64,000 nucleotides of DNA from Winogradskyella psychrotolerans (GTDB lineage: Bacteria > Bacteroidota > Bacteroidia > Flavobacteriales > Flavobacteriaceae). The translations under genes and the position numbers were made by a program. Of this stretch, positions 1 to 9,373 are shown in pieces; within the stretch, counting starts at the first letter, position 1; each line of letters opens with the position of its first letter. The DNA is taken from positions 310,001 to 374,000 of the forward strand of contig NZ_JAHKPS010000018.1 of NCBI RefSeq assembly GCF_018860565.1, written 5' to 3'. The notes beneath the pieces are model-generated. The model ran no database searches and was not told where the DNA came from. It saw nothing but the letters and a program-made list of their open reading frames with translations.

Positions 1-3000
1 CTGTATTTAATTCTAAACCTAATTTCCAATCCGAAAAATTATCATGTGCTATAAACCCATTGAGACTCCCCTTTGAAAAGTATTTAGAATCCGTCATTGA
101 AACGTCATTAAAAACAAATTGCTGCCCTCTTAATGATACCTTAGAGTCAAAATCAAAACCATAATCTACATTAAGATATGGAATAGACAAACCTGCCCTA
201 TCTAACAGTAACTCACCATAAATTGCTGGTTTTTTTAAGCTTCCAGTTACATTAGCATAACCAGATACTAAGCCTCTAATATTACTAATAACCCCTTCAC
301 CCAAAGGGTTTAATGGATCTAATAAAAATTCTTCAAACACTACATCTAAATCTATAATAGGATTATTTTCTGCAACATCAATAACACCTTTAGCGTCTAA
401 CGATTTTAAATTGTCATTAATTAGTGTTACATCTACATTATAGTTTGTAATAGAGTTATTCCCTTCAATTTTAGCTTTTAAGTTTCCTAAATCATAATCA
501 TTAACAAAAAGACCACTTACTTCTACATTAGATTTAGGCAAGTACACTCCATTGTTTTGAACCACATCAAGTTTACCATTTACAATACCTTTTAAAGCTA
601 AACTGTCTATACGTGGCGTAATTTTAACAAGCTGTACATCTTTAAAATCTACATTAAAATCTTTGTTAACTGAATCCTTTACTTTACCAGAAAGCAAAAT
701 TTCTTCATTATCATGTGTAATTTTAATTGGTGAGATATCGAACGTTTTAAAATCTCTATCAAATCGAATTTTATTTAAGGTATCTTTTTTAGAATTTAAA
801 AGCCAATCGTAACCTTTAAATAACACATCTGATTTTCTAAAACCAACTACAGATTTATTAGTTTCGTCAATAGTGTAAAATAAATTTAGGTTAAAATCGT
901 CTGCATTGTTTTCTCCACCTTTAAACTCAGACTTGATGAGTAAAGTATCACGTTTTGTAACATTAATTAAGCTAAATTGAGAAGCGTTGTATATACCTGC
1001 ACCAATACTATCTATTTCTATATACGTGTTATATATTGGGTTGCTATTATCTATGTTTATATTGATATTGTTAGCAAAATAGTCTTTAAATTTAATTTCT
1101 GGCGAATTAAACGTTAATTCAAATCCTTTTTCATCCGTTTCTATTCTACCTTCAATAAACGTGTTACTTCCTATAGTTAAATCCTTAAAAAATACCGCTG
1201 CTATTTTAGAATATATATTGAATCTAAAATTGAGGTATTGCCCTTCTTCTACAATATTTGGAACATAATTCGTGTAAATACTTCCTACTGAATTTTCTAC
1301 TAATCCAATAATATCTTTAGTTTTAAACTGGCCTGAGACTTTTCCATCTATAATATCTGGGGAGTTTATAGTAATGGTACGTTCGGTATCTCTAAAAGAA
1401 GAGACAATATCAAAATCTTGAAAACCATAACTCTTATCTTGATTTTTATACGTTGTATTCTTTATATTAATAGCACCTGTAGCATTGTCTAGTGTTGTAC
1501 CTCTAGCACTCATGGTTACTAAACCTCTAAATTCTGAAATACTATCTCGTGTAACAAAATTTAATTTATTAAGATTGGCATAACCAACATTAGCCTTAAA
1601 ATCGAATTTTTTAAGATCTTCAGAAAAATCTACCAAACCATTAAAGTCGAGTTGTAAATTAAGATCTTCAGCTTTTACAATACCATTAAATATTTTATTT
1701 CCAAGATCTCCTGAAAGTGAAATATCTCTGTACGTATAACCGTTATAATCTAAAACATAAACATCTCCTTTTACATCTGTTTTTAAATTTTCAATAGTAA
1801 ACCCTTTACCATCAACATCGAGATTTAAAGAAGCTGTTTTTACTGAAGGTTCATTAATAAGCTCTCCGAGATTAAATTCATCTAAAACAATATTCCCTAT
1901 ATAATTTGCATTGTCAATATTATCGATATCTGTAAGTTGTAAATTAGATTTTATAAACCCTAAATCCGTATCTATTTCTAAATCTGCTTCAACACGCTTA
2001 GTTGTAATAAAAGATGTGCCTTTGATATTAAAATTCCCAACCTTAGAAATAACGCTAGGAATAGAATTTCCCAATAGCCTTGGTAATAAAGCCGTTAAAT
2101 CTCTATAATTTGAAGCTAAATTTTGAAAATTCCCTTGTAACGCAAAACTATCGTCGGCCTTACTAAATAAATTCTTAAACGTAATATCACCAATAATTCT
2201 TGTATTTCTAGAGGTACTTACATTAAGGTTTTTAGCAATCAAATTATTTAAAGTCCCCGATAAATCTGCATTAAAATTTGCATGTTGGCTCACCCCAAAT
2301 TCATCAAAAAAGACGTTGAGCTCTGTTAATGAAATATCAGAATCCTTAAAACTTGCGGCTACATTAACTTTGTCTGTAAAATGTTTAAAATCTTCTCGAT
2401 TATAATCAAATCTTAACTCTCCTTTTAGCTCAGACTGTTCGGTTTTAATATTAAGGTCTCCAAAAGACATATGATCTAATGTGTACTCAAAGTTTGCCAT
2501 TAAATTCTTAACAGCAATACCTCTACTATCTCTAAAACTAAATGTATTAATTCGAGATCTTACCTCAGGCCCATTTATTAAAAAATTAGTCGTATTAGCA
2601 TTAAGCTCAGTAAATTCGAAGATTTCTGGTGTTTCTAGGTTTTCGTCGATTAGTCTAAAAATTCCGTTTTCTATAGACACATCGCTAGAAGAGAATAAAA
2701 ACTCACTTGGACCAACTCTTGGGTTGTCATCATCAAATTTTGCTACAAAAACATCTAAATTTGAGTCCTGTTCACCTTGATATGTTTTTAAGTTAAAAAT
2801 GACATTTTGCAAATCTATATCGCCAAAATTCAACTTACTATTCAAAAGATTCTTAAAACTAATGATAGAACTATTTAACTCACCAACACTTATAAGTGTA
2901 TCTTTTTTATAATCTCTAATTAAAATTTCTTTCAGTTCAACATCACCATTCAGTTGCAAACCTACTCTACCAACGTTAATATCCGTTTTAAAATCCTTAT

Positions 3001-3139
3001 TAAGTGTATCTGTAACATACCGTCCTAACTTGGTTTGTACAGCAGGAATAGATAGTACCAAAAATAAAATGAAAAAAAGTAGCAGTATTATTGCTACTAT
3101 TTTTCCTAATATTTTAAGTATCCGTTTGATAAAATTAAT
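1..3139 (-). CDS. tamB: TamB-like translocation and assembly module protein, C-terminus off the window
   Basis: The reverse strand is open for about 1,045 codons and runs off the left edge, so the C-terminal part is missing. The N-terminus is basic (INFIKRILKILGK), followed by one hydrophobic segment and then LSIPAVQTKLG, the usual membrane anchor and entry of TamB/AsmA-like proteins. The remainder is a monotonous series of short beta-strand-like units rich in Asn, Asp and Lys, as in TamB (DUF490). Members of this family bridge inner and outer membrane and serve in outer-membrane biogenesis or lipid transport. The start is a problem: no ATG, GTG or TTG lies in frame between the stop at 3163-3161 and the membrane segment, so ATT at 3139 is only a placeholder. 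It is divergent from tsaD. The family call is firm; the 5' end is not. Confidence 0.85.
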   Translation of the reverse strand, partial: MNFIKRILKILGKIVAIILLLFFILFLVLSIPAVQTKLGRYVTDTLNKDFKTDINVGRVGLQLNGDVELKEILIRDYKKDTLISVGELNSSIISFKNLLNSKLNFGDIDLQNVIFNLKTYQGEQDSNLDVFVAKFDDDNPRVGPSEFLFSSSDVSIENGIFRLIDENLETPEIFEFTELNANTTNFLINGPEVRSRINTFSFRDSRGIAVKNLMANFEYTLDHMSFGDLNIKTEQSELKGELRFDYNREDFKHFTDKVNVAASFKDSDISLTELNVFFDEFGVSQHANFNADLSGTLNNLIAKNLNVSTSRNTRIIGDITFKNLFSKADDSFALQGNFQNLASNYRDLTALLPRLLGNSIPSVISKVGNFNIKGTSFITTKRVEADLEIDTDLGFIKSNLQLTDIDNIDNANYIGNIVLDEFNLGELINEPSVKTASLNLDVDGKGFTIENLKTDVKGDVYVLDYNGYTYRDISLSGDLGNKIFNGIVKAEDLNLQLDFNGLVDFSEDLKKFDFKANVGYANLNKLNFVTRDSISEFRGLVTMSARGTTLDNATGAINIKNTTYKNQDKSYGFQDFDIVSSFRDTERTITINSPDIIDGKVSGQFKTKDIIGLVENSVGSIYTNYVPNIVEEGQYLNFRFNIYSKIAAVFFKDLTIGSNTFIEGRIETDEKGFELTFNSPEIKFKDYFANNININIDNSNPIYNTYIEIDSIGAGIYNASQFSLINVTKRDTLLIKSEFKGGENNADDFNLNLFYTIDETNKSVVGFRKSDVLFKGYDWLLNSKKDTLNKIRFDRDFKTFDISPIKITHDNEEILLSGKVKDSVNKDFNVDFKDVQLVKITPRIDSLALKGIVNGKLDVVQNNGVYLPKSNVEVSGLFVNDYDLGNLKAKIEGNNSITNYNVDVTLINDNLKSLDAKGVIDVAENNPIIDLDVVFEEFLLDPLNPLGEGVISNIRGLVSGYANVTGSLKKPAIYGELLLDRAGLSIPYLNVDYGFDFDSKVSLRGQQFVFNDVSMTDSKYFSKGSLNGFIAHDNFSDWKLGLELNT

Positions 3140-3164
3140 GCGTTTTAAAGTTTTAAATCTTCAC

Positions 3165-3172
3165 TACCTTTG
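3165..3172 (+). promoter_or_regulatory. Bacteroidota -7 element before tsaD
   Basis: TACCTTTG is an exact match to TAnnTTTG. It lies about 77 bases before the chosen tsaD start and abuts the 5' end of the divergent tamB frame. No TTG is found at the expected upstream distance, so this is a candidate only. Confidence 0.4.
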
Positions 3173-3248
3173 CAGCAACACTATGCTGTTAATTATGGCA
3201 ATGAGCTATAACTAACAAAATTAACAATTATTGTGCCTAATATCTACT

Positions 3249-4271
3249 ATGGAAAAAGAAAATATTTATATCCTCGGAATTGAGTCGTCTTGTGACGACA
3301 CATCTGCTGCCATACTATGCAACGACCAAATTTTAAGTAACGTTGTTGCTGATCAAAAAATACACGCAGAGTACGGAGGCGTAGTCCCAGAATTGGCATC
3401 TCGAGCGCATCAACAAAATATTGTTCCAGTAGTACACCAAGCCCTAGAAAAAGCAGGAATAAAAAAAGAGCAATTAAACGCTATAGCTTTTACTCGTGGT
3501 CCAGGTTTAATGGGATCGTTATTGGTTGGCACATCTTTTGCCAAATCTCTGGCTTTTGGTTTAGATATTCCGCTAATAGACGTAAACCACATGCAAGCGC
3601 ATATTTTAGCACATTTTATAGACGAAAAAGATCATAAAAAACCTCCTTTCCCTTTTTTAGCTATGACTATTTCTGGAGGCCACACACAGATAGTAAAAGT
3701 GAATACTCATTTTGATATGGAAGTTTTAGGAGAAACTATAGACGATGCCGTAGGAGAAGCTTATGATAAAAGCGGAAAAGTATTAGGCTTAGGCTATCCT
3801 GCTGGACCAGAAATTGATAGACGTGCACAACTTGGCAATCCAAAGGCTTATCAGTTTACAAAACCAAAAGTCGATGGGTTAAATTTTAGTTTTTCAGGAT
3901 TAAAAACTAATATTTTATATTTTATTCAACGCGAAGTAAAAGCAAACCCTAATTTTATTGAAGAAAATCTAAATGACATTTGCGCATCTATTCAATATAC
4001 CATCATAGGTATTTTAATGGCCAAATTAAAACTAGCGGTAAAGCAAACAGGCATTAAACACATTGCCATTGGCGGAGGTGTTTCTGCTAATTCTGGTATT
4101 AGAAAAGCTTTAAAAGATGCCGAACAAAAATTTGGCTGGACGAGTTATATTCCAAAATTTGAATATACTACAGATAATGCCGCAATGATTGCTATTGTTG
4201 GTTATTTAAAATATTTAGAAAAGGATTTTTCAGATTTTAATGTTATGGCTACTGCCCGATTAAAAATATAA
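3249..4271 (+). CDS. tsaD: tRNA N6-adenosine threonylcarbamoyltransferase TsaD
   Basis: TsaD (Kae1/YgjD family) transfers the threonylcarbamoyl group from threonylcarbamoyl-AMP to A37 of tRNAs that read ANN codons, working with TsaB and TsaE in the cytoplasm. The 340-residue product starts with the family signature ILGIESSCDDTSAA and carries the metal-binding His pair in NHMQAH, the nucleotide-binding ISGGHTQ, and a C-terminal TDNAAMIA with the conserved Asp. The length is normal. A GTG at 3231 would add six residues, but the ATG at 3249 places the start directly before the conserved strand, as in homologues. A Sua5/TsaC-type gene for the preceding step of the pathway lies at the far right of the window. 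Confidence 0.96.
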   Translation: MEKENIYILGIESSCDDTSAAILCNDQILSNVVADQKIHAEYGGVVPELASRAHQQNIVPVVHQALEKAGIKKEQLNAIAFTRGPGLMGSLLVGTSFAKSLAFGLDIPLIDVNHMQAHILAHFIDEKDHKKPPFPFLAMTISGGHTQIVKVNTHFDMEVLGETIDDAVGEAYDKSGKVLGLGYPAGPEIDRRAQLGNPKAYQFTKPKVDGLNFSFSGLKTNILYFIQREVKANPNFIEENLNDICASIQYTIIGILMAKLKLAVKQTGIKHIAIGGGVSANSGIRKALKDAEQKFGWTSYIPKFEYTTDNAAMIAIVGYLKYLEKDFSDFNVMATARLKI

Positions 4272-4544
4272 ACGAAGAGTAATTCCAAATTTCTATTATT
4301 TAATAGCGATGTTAACTTTAAATGATATGTGCCTATCTTAACCTTTTTTATTGGTTATACCTCAATTTCTTTTTTCTTTTAAAGGGTTTTAAATTTATTT
4401 AAAAATTTAATTTAATTACCAAAAAGTAATCACTTCTTTAAAATTGTTAAAACATCTGTTAACATCCTTACAACTATTCTCCTCTATTGTATCTTAAAAT
4501 TTAGTTGTTTTGCAGTATCCAAATCACTTTAAACAAAATTTAAC

Positions 4545-5177
4545 ATGAAACATTTATTTACGCTATTGCTTTTAATTCCTTTCTTAGGTTTTTCTCAAAT
4601 AGCATTAGAGCAACAATTAGATTCTATTTCTACTTCAGATGAAGCCACCACGTTTTTAAAAAAAAACAAGCCCAAACAAGGTAAACTTTTTACTTTCAAT
4701 AAAGAAAAGCATAAAACCAGATTAGCTAATGACTTATTTAACCTTTCTAAAGGTGGCAAAAAAGTAATTAGAACAGATTTTAAAAAAACCTACTACAAAG
4801 TCATTGATAAAGCTGAAATAGATTATTTAAAATTTAGCATTATTGTAATAGACGCCTCAAAAATGTCTGCTGAAGAAGCCATAAAAAAGCGTAACAAGGT
4901 AATAGCTCAGTATAAAGAAGGTTACCGTTTTAAAGACTTAGCAAAACACCACTCTACTGATCATACTGCAAAAAAAGGAGGAGATACAGGTTGGATTAAA
5001 GCCGGAGAAATGCCAGCTGCTTTTGACCAAGTTGCTTTTGGTAAAAACCATGCTATTGACGAAATATTTTCAATAGACGATATTGAAAATCAAAAATATT
5101 ATCTCGCTATTAAAACAGAAGACAGAACAGCTATTGAAGAGATTACAGTTTTAAAATTTTCTGAAGACATAGATTAA
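4545..5177 (+). CDS. Secreted parvulin-type peptidylprolyl isomerase
   Basis: This 210-residue protein has a signal peptide (residues 1-17, hydrophobic, ending GFSQ) and a C-terminal rotamase domain of the PpiC/parvulin type (about residues 95-195). The domain shows the family pattern HHSTDHTAKKGGDTGWIKAG followed by FDQVAFG. Proteins of this kind catalyse cis-trans isomerisation of prolyl bonds, usually while assisting folding of exported proteins in the periplasm. It is shorter than SurA and lacks the large N-terminal chaperone part. The stop overlaps the start of rsmE by one base (TAATG), so it probably heads an operon with rsmE, the DUF4159 gene and the genes beyond. The 273 bases before it are AT-rich, with no clear feature. 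Confidence 0.85.
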   Translation: MKHLFTLLLLIPFLGFSQIALEQQLDSISTSDEATTFLKKNKPKQGKLFTFNKEKHKTRLANDLFNLSKGGKKVIRTDFKKTYYKVIDKAEIDYLKFSIIVIDASKMSAEEAIKKRNKVIAQYKEGYRFKDLAKHHSTDHTAKKGGDTGWIKAGEMPAAFDQVAFGKNHAIDEIFSIDDIENQKYYLAIKTEDRTAIEEITVLKFSEDID

Positions 5178-5884
5178 TGCAATTATTCTACAATTCAAAT
5201 ATTTCGGAAACCGATACTAGTTTTAGTTTCGACAAAGACGAAAGCCGACACATTGCTAAAGTTTTACGTAAAACAACTGGCGACAAACTACACATTACCA
5301 ATGGTAAAGGCTGGGTTTTTGTCGCTGAAATTATATTAGCTGAACAAAAAAAATGTGTCGCTTCTATACAGTCTAAAAGCTTACAACCTAAACGTAATTA
5401 CAATTTACATTTAGCTGTTGCACCAACTAAAATGAACGATAGGTACGAATGGTTTTTAGAAAAAGCTACTGAAATTGGCGTTGAAACCATAACTCCTATT
5501 ATCTGCGAACACAGTGAAAGAAAAGTGGTAAAGATTGAACGTTTTGAAAAAATCATTCAGTCTGCAATGAAACAATCCCTGCAATATTATTTACCAAAAC
5601 TTAATAAGCCCATTGCTTTTAAAGATTTTATAGATCAAAATTTTAAGGCTCAAATTTTTATTGCGCACTGCGAAGAAACAGATAAAAAATCTTTAAAATC
5701 ACAATTAAAAACAGCAACGGATTGTACAATCCTCATAGGTCCTGAAGGCGACTTTAGCGTTAAAGAAATCGAAATGGCCTTGCAACGTAACTTTATTCCT
5801 GTAACTTTGGGTGAGACACGTTTGCGAACAGAAACAGCTGCAATTGCAGCTTGCCATTCTGTTGCATTTTTAAACGAATATTAA
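5177..5884 (+). CDS. rsmE: 16S rRNA (uracil-1498-N3)-methyltransferase RsmE
   Basis: RsmE methylates N3 of U1498 in 16S rRNA of the small ribosomal subunit, using S-adenosylmethionine. The 235-residue product has the expected layout: an N-terminal PUA-like part (HIAKVLRKTTGDKLHITNG) and a C-terminal SPOUT knot. The knot is marked by GPEGD at residues 188-192 and LGETRLRTETAA at about 211-222, the cofactor-binding region of the family. The length is typical. It overlaps the preceding isomerase by one base and the following DUF4159 gene by one base, which indicates translational coupling. Confidence 0.95.
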   Translation: MQLFYNSNISETDTSFSFDKDESRHIAKVLRKTTGDKLHITNGKGWVFVAEIILAEQKKCVASIQSKSLQPKRNYNLHLAVAPTKMNDRYEWFLEKATEIGVETITPIICEHSERKVVKIERFEKIIQSAMKQSLQYYLPKLNKPIAFKDFIDQNFKAQIFIAHCEETDKKSLKSQLKTATDCTILIGPEGDFSVKEIEMALQRNFIPVTLGETRLRTETAAIAACHSVAFLNEY

Positions 5885-6525
5885 TGAAACTATTTATTTC
5901 CTTCTTCTTTTCTCTTTTTTCAGTGTTCTTATTTGCACAAGACCTCGCTATTTTAAAATACAAAGGAGGAGGTGATTGGTATAGCAATCCAACAGCATTA
6001 CCTAATTTAGTAAAATACTGCAACGATAACATAGATACCAACATTAACGAAAGTATTCAAACCGTTGAAGTTGGTAGTACAGATATTTTTCAATTTCCTT
6101 TACTACACATGACAGGTCATGGAAATGTATTCTTTAGTGATGATGATGCCGAAAACTTAAGGAATTATCTAATTTCTGGTGGGTTTCTTCATATTGATGA
6201 TAATTACGGCATGGAGCCTTATATTACTAAAGAACTCAAAAAGGTATTTCCTAATAGTGATTTAGTTGAACTTCCTAAGGATCATAACATATTTAGTTCA
6301 GCTTTTGAATTTTCTAACGGTTTACCTAAAATCCATGAGCACGACGGAAAAGCACCACAAGCTTTTGGGATTTTTCACGAAAGTAGATTAGTACTATTAT
6401 TTACTTTTGAAAGTGATTTGGGTGATGGTTGGGAAGACCAAGAAGTACACAACGACCCAGAAGATGTACGAGAAAAAGCACTTAAAATGGGCGCCAACAT
6501 TGTAAAGTACGCTTTTGAAAATTAA
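5884..6525 (+). CDS. Exported DUF4159 domain protein
   Basis: The 213-residue product has a signal peptide (LFISFFFSLFSVFLFAQ) followed by a domain matching DUF4159 as I know it: AILKYKGGGDWYSNPTALPN near the start, then LHMTGHGNVFFS, GGFLHIDDNYG and a glycine/aspartate-rich C-terminus. The domain has a glutamine-amidotransferase-like fold and its role in Flavobacteria is not established. I chose the ATG at 5884, which overlaps the rsmE stop; an ATG at 5851 would extend back into rsmE and add an unlikely leader before the signal peptide. It sits inside the isomerase-rsmE-SpoU cluster. Confidence 0.8.
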   Translation: MKLFISFFFSLFSVFLFAQDLAILKYKGGGDWYSNPTALPNLVKYCNDNIDTNINESIQTVEVGSTDIFQFPLLHMTGHGNVFFSDDDAENLRNYLISGGFLHIDDNYGMEPYITKELKKVFPNSDLVELPKDHNIFSSAFEFSNGLPKIHEHDGKAPQAFGIFHESRLVLLFTFESDLGDGWEDQEVHNDPEDVREKALKMGANIVKYAFEN

Positions 6526-6543
6526 TTTTGACTTTCCCATTTT

Positions 6544-7047
6544 ATGCAACTAAACCACTACAATTCTAACTTTCAAAAGCAAAAACATCCTATTACAGTA
6601 ATTTGCGATAATGTAACCAACGCACCAAACATTGGAAGTTTATTTAGAATAGCAGATGCCTTTGGTATTGAAGAGCTTATTTTTTGTGGTTCCAATATTC
6701 CATTGGGTAAACGAATGACAAAAACATCGCGTTCAACTGAAAAGTACGTAACACATAGCATAAACGAAGATATTGAAACACAAATCAAAACTTTAAAAGC
6801 TAAAAACTATTATTTGATTGCTTTAGAAATCACAGAGAATAGTCAGGATTTATCAACTTTTAAATTAAAAAACCATCAACCAATTGCGCTAATATTAGGA
6901 GATGAAAACTTTGGAGTTTCAGAACCACTATTAAAAAGCGTTGATGCTATTGTACACATTAATATGTTTGGCAATAACAGCAGTATGAATGTGGTACAAG
7001 CCACAAGTATTGCGCTTTACGAAATCACAAAACAACTAAATGCTTAA
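6544..7047 (+). CDS. SpoU/TrmH-type RNA 2'-O-methyltransferase
   Basis: At 167 residues this is a minimal SpoU domain, without the extra RNA-binding domain of larger members. Motif 1 is visible at residues 29-41 (NIGSLFRIADAFG with Arg35), motif 2 in ILGDENFGVS, and motif 3 in the C-terminal NNSSMNVVQATSIALYE, which forms the knotted cofactor site. The family methylates ribose 2'-hydroxyls in tRNA or rRNA; which nucleotide is modified here cannot be told from sequence. It lies 18 bases after the DUF4159 gene and 40 before the exporter gene, and reads as part of the same cluster, alongside a second RNA-modifying SPOUT enzyme (RsmE). Confidence 0.88.
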   Translation: MQLNHYNSNFQKQKHPITVICDNVTNAPNIGSLFRIADAFGIEELIFCGSNIPLGKRMTKTSRSTEKYVTHSINEDIETQIKTLKAKNYYLIALEITENSQDLSTFKLKNHQPIALILGDENFGVSEPLLKSVDAIVHINMFGNNSSMNVVQATSIALYEITKQLNA

Positions 7048-7087
7048 ATTTGCCATGCTGAATTTATTTCAGCACCTTTGAGTAAAT

Positions 7088-8185
7088 ATGCAAGAGATGA
7101 ATTCAAAAACAATAGCCAACGGTATTTTAAGAGCATTGGGTATGATTCTAGCTATAATGTTAGTCTTATATTTTCTTTTTAAAATTCAATCCGTAATCGT
7201 TTATATTGCTGTTGCTGCAGTTATTTCTCTAATTGGACGACCAATCATACTATTTTTAAGAGAGCGATTAAAATTTAATAACACCGTTGCAGTTGTAGTG
7301 ACCATGACCCTTCTTTTAAGTCTTTTAATTGGCTTAGTCGGACTTTTTATTCCGCTAATTATCGAACAAGGTCACAATTTAGCCTTACTAAATATTGATC
7401 AATTACAATTAAATATTGAAAATCTATACGATCAAATTATTACTTATTTTCAATTCAACAATATAGATCTCGAACAATCTATTAAAGACTCTCATGTACT
7501 CTCTAAACTCGATTTTGCAATCATTCCTAATTTTCTAAATAGTTTTATTAGTGGTTTAGGTACTTTTAGCATTGGTTTATTCTCAGTACTATTTATTTCG
7601 TTCTTTTTCCTAAAAGACAGTAAGCTTTTTGAAGATGGTATTATGACCTTTGTGCCAAGCGGTAATGAAGAACGCTCTAAACGCTCTATCACCACAATAA
7701 AAGATTTATTATCACGCTATTTCGTTGGACTTATATTTCAAATATTAATTCTTTTTGTTATTTACACCATTGTATTATTAGTGTTTGGAATAGACAATGC
7801 CATTGTTATTGCTTTTCTGTGTGCGCTTCTTAATTTAGTGCCTTATATTGGACCTTTAGTTAGTGGTTTTTTAATGCTTTTGTTAAGCATGTCTAGTAAC
7901 TTAGGCGAAAATTTTAGTGAGGTCATTTTACCAAAAACCACGTATGTAATGATTGGGTTTATCTTCGCGCAATTGGTAGATAATTTCTTTAGCCAACCTT
8001 ATATCTTTTCTAAAAGTGTAAAATCACACCCTTTGGAAATTTTCTTAATTATCATTATTTCTGGAATTTTATTTGGTGTTGTTGGAATGATTGTCGCCAT
8101 ACCAACATACACAGCCATAAAAGTTATCTTGAAAGAATTTTTATCGGATTATAATATAGTTCAAAAACTAACCAAAGGCTTATAG
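7088..8185 (+). CDS. AI-2E family transporter (PerM/YdiK type)
   Basis: This 365-residue membrane protein has the AI-2E transporter layout: paired N-terminal helices, a soluble stretch (about residues 95-150), then a block of helices with the conserved PYIGP motif (LLNLVPYIGPLVSG) and a C-terminal pair ending near GILFGVVGMIVAIPTYTAIK. Members export small molecules, and some act as Na+/H+ antiporters; autoinducer-2 export is proven for few, so the substrate is open. The ATG at 7088 is followed by another at 7097, and either could be used. It is three bases from the downstream methyltransferase gene. Confidence 0.88.
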   Translation: MQEMNSKTIANGILRALGMILAIMLVLYFLFKIQSVIVYIAVAAVISLIGRPIILFLRERLKFNNTVAVVVTMTLLLSLLIGLVGLFIPLIIEQGHNLALLNIDQLQLNIENLYDQIITYFQFNNIDLEQSIKDSHVLSKLDFAIIPNFLNSFISGLGTFSIGLFSVLFISFFFLKDSKLFEDGIMTFVPSGNEERSKRSITTIKDLLSRYFVGLIFQILILFVIYTIVLLVFGIDNAIVIAFLCALLNLVPYIGPLVSGFLMLLLSMSSNLGENFSEVILPKTTYVMIGFIFAQLVDNFFSQPYIFSKSVKSHPLEIFLIIIISGILFGVVGMIVAIPTYTAIKVILKEFLSDYNIVQKLTKGL

Positions 8186-8188
8186 CTA

Positions 8189-9373
8189 ATGTTTAACAAA
8201 AACCTGTTAAATACTGAAATACAAAATTTTATAAACAATAACCTAAATTCTGATGTTTCAGAATTATTGCTAAAAGGTATACCGTTTAAAGTTGTAGATT
8301 CAAAATTAATTATTGAACAAATTGAAGCAAAAAAACGCTGTAAAAAGAAACTACCAACATGGTTTAGTACTGAAAATATATACTTTCCCAATAAGCTTAA
8401 TATAGAACAAACCTCTTCAGAAATTACTGCTCAATATAAATCTAGTTTAGTTTCTGGTAAGCAGATTATGGATCTCACAGGTGGTTTTGGTGTAGATGCA
8501 TTTTACTTTTCAAAACATGTTGAAAACGTAATACATTGTGAAATTAACCCAGAACTTTCAGCATTAGTTAAACATAACTTAAAAGCACTAAATACTTCAA
8601 ACATTACATGCTATAATGCAAATGGAATTGACACTTTAAAAGAAGTTACCCAAACTATAGATTGGATATATATTGACCCTTCGCGCCGTGATGATTTAAA
8701 GCAAAAAGTATTTTTATTAGCAGACTGCGAACCTAATATTAAAACACATCAAAACTTATTGCTACAGTGCGCAAAAAATGTGATGATTAAAACATCACCT
8801 TTGTTAGATTTATCAGCAACGCTATCAGATTTACAGCATGTAAAAGAAATTCATATTGTAGCCGTTAACAATGAAGTTAAAGAATTATTATGGATTTTAG
8901 AGCGGGGTTTTAAAGGAGACGTTCTCGTAAAAACTGTTAATTTACAAAGAGATAAAGCTCAATATTTTAAATTTAACTTTAAAGAAGAAGCTAAAGCTGA
9001 AGCAAATTATAGCAAGCCACTCACCTATTTGTACGAACCAAATTCTGCCGTTTTAAAATCTGGTAGTTTTAATTCTGTTGCTAACATTCTAAATATTGAA
9101 AAACTACACAAACATTCGCATTTATACACATCTGACTCACTTATAGAATTTCCTGGAAGAAGATTTAAAATTGAAAAAATAGTACCCTTTAATAAAAAAG
9201 CATTTTCCAAAGAAAAAATATTAAAAGCTAATATAACTACAAGAAACTTTCCGTTATCAGTACATGATATTCGCAAAAAATTCAAAATTAAAGACGGCGG
9301 AACACTCTATTTATTTTTCACAACAAATGTAGATGAAGACAAAATTATTTTGATTTGCTCAAAAGTTCATTAA
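8189..9373 (+). CDS. Class I SAM-dependent methyltransferase, PG_1098/THUMP-like family
   Basis: The 394-residue protein has a Rossmann-type methyltransferase core: motif I DLTGGFG at residues 95-101, an acidic residue (CEIN, Glu118) expected to bind the ribose, and DPSRR at 163-167 in the catalytic position, where related RNA methyltransferases have a DPPR-like motif. The N-terminal part and the C-terminal segment (from about residue 325) match the PG_1098 arrangement seen across Bacteroidota, with a ferredoxin-like and a THUMP-like domain. An RNA substrate is inferred from the THUMP-like end. It closes the forward cluster, and its stop overlaps the stop of the convergent gene by two bases. 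Confidence 0.8.
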   Translation: MFNKNLLNTEIQNFINNNLNSDVSELLLKGIPFKVVDSKLIIEQIEAKKRCKKKLPTWFSTENIYFPNKLNIEQTSSEITAQYKSSLVSGKQIMDLTGGFGVDAFYFSKHVENVIHCEINPELSALVKHNLKALNTSNITCYNANGIDTLKEVTQTIDWIYIDPSRRDDLKQKVFLLADCEPNIKTHQNLLLQCAKNVMIKTSPLLDLSATLSDLQHVKEIHIVAVNNEVKELLWILERGFKGDVLVKTVNLQRDKAQYFKFNFKEEAKAEANYSKPLTYLYEPNSAVLKSGSFNSVANILNIEKLHKHSHLYTSDSLIEFPGRRFKIEKIVPFNKKAFSKEKILKANITTRNFPLSVHDIRKKFKIKDGGTLYLFFTTNVDEDKIILICSKVH

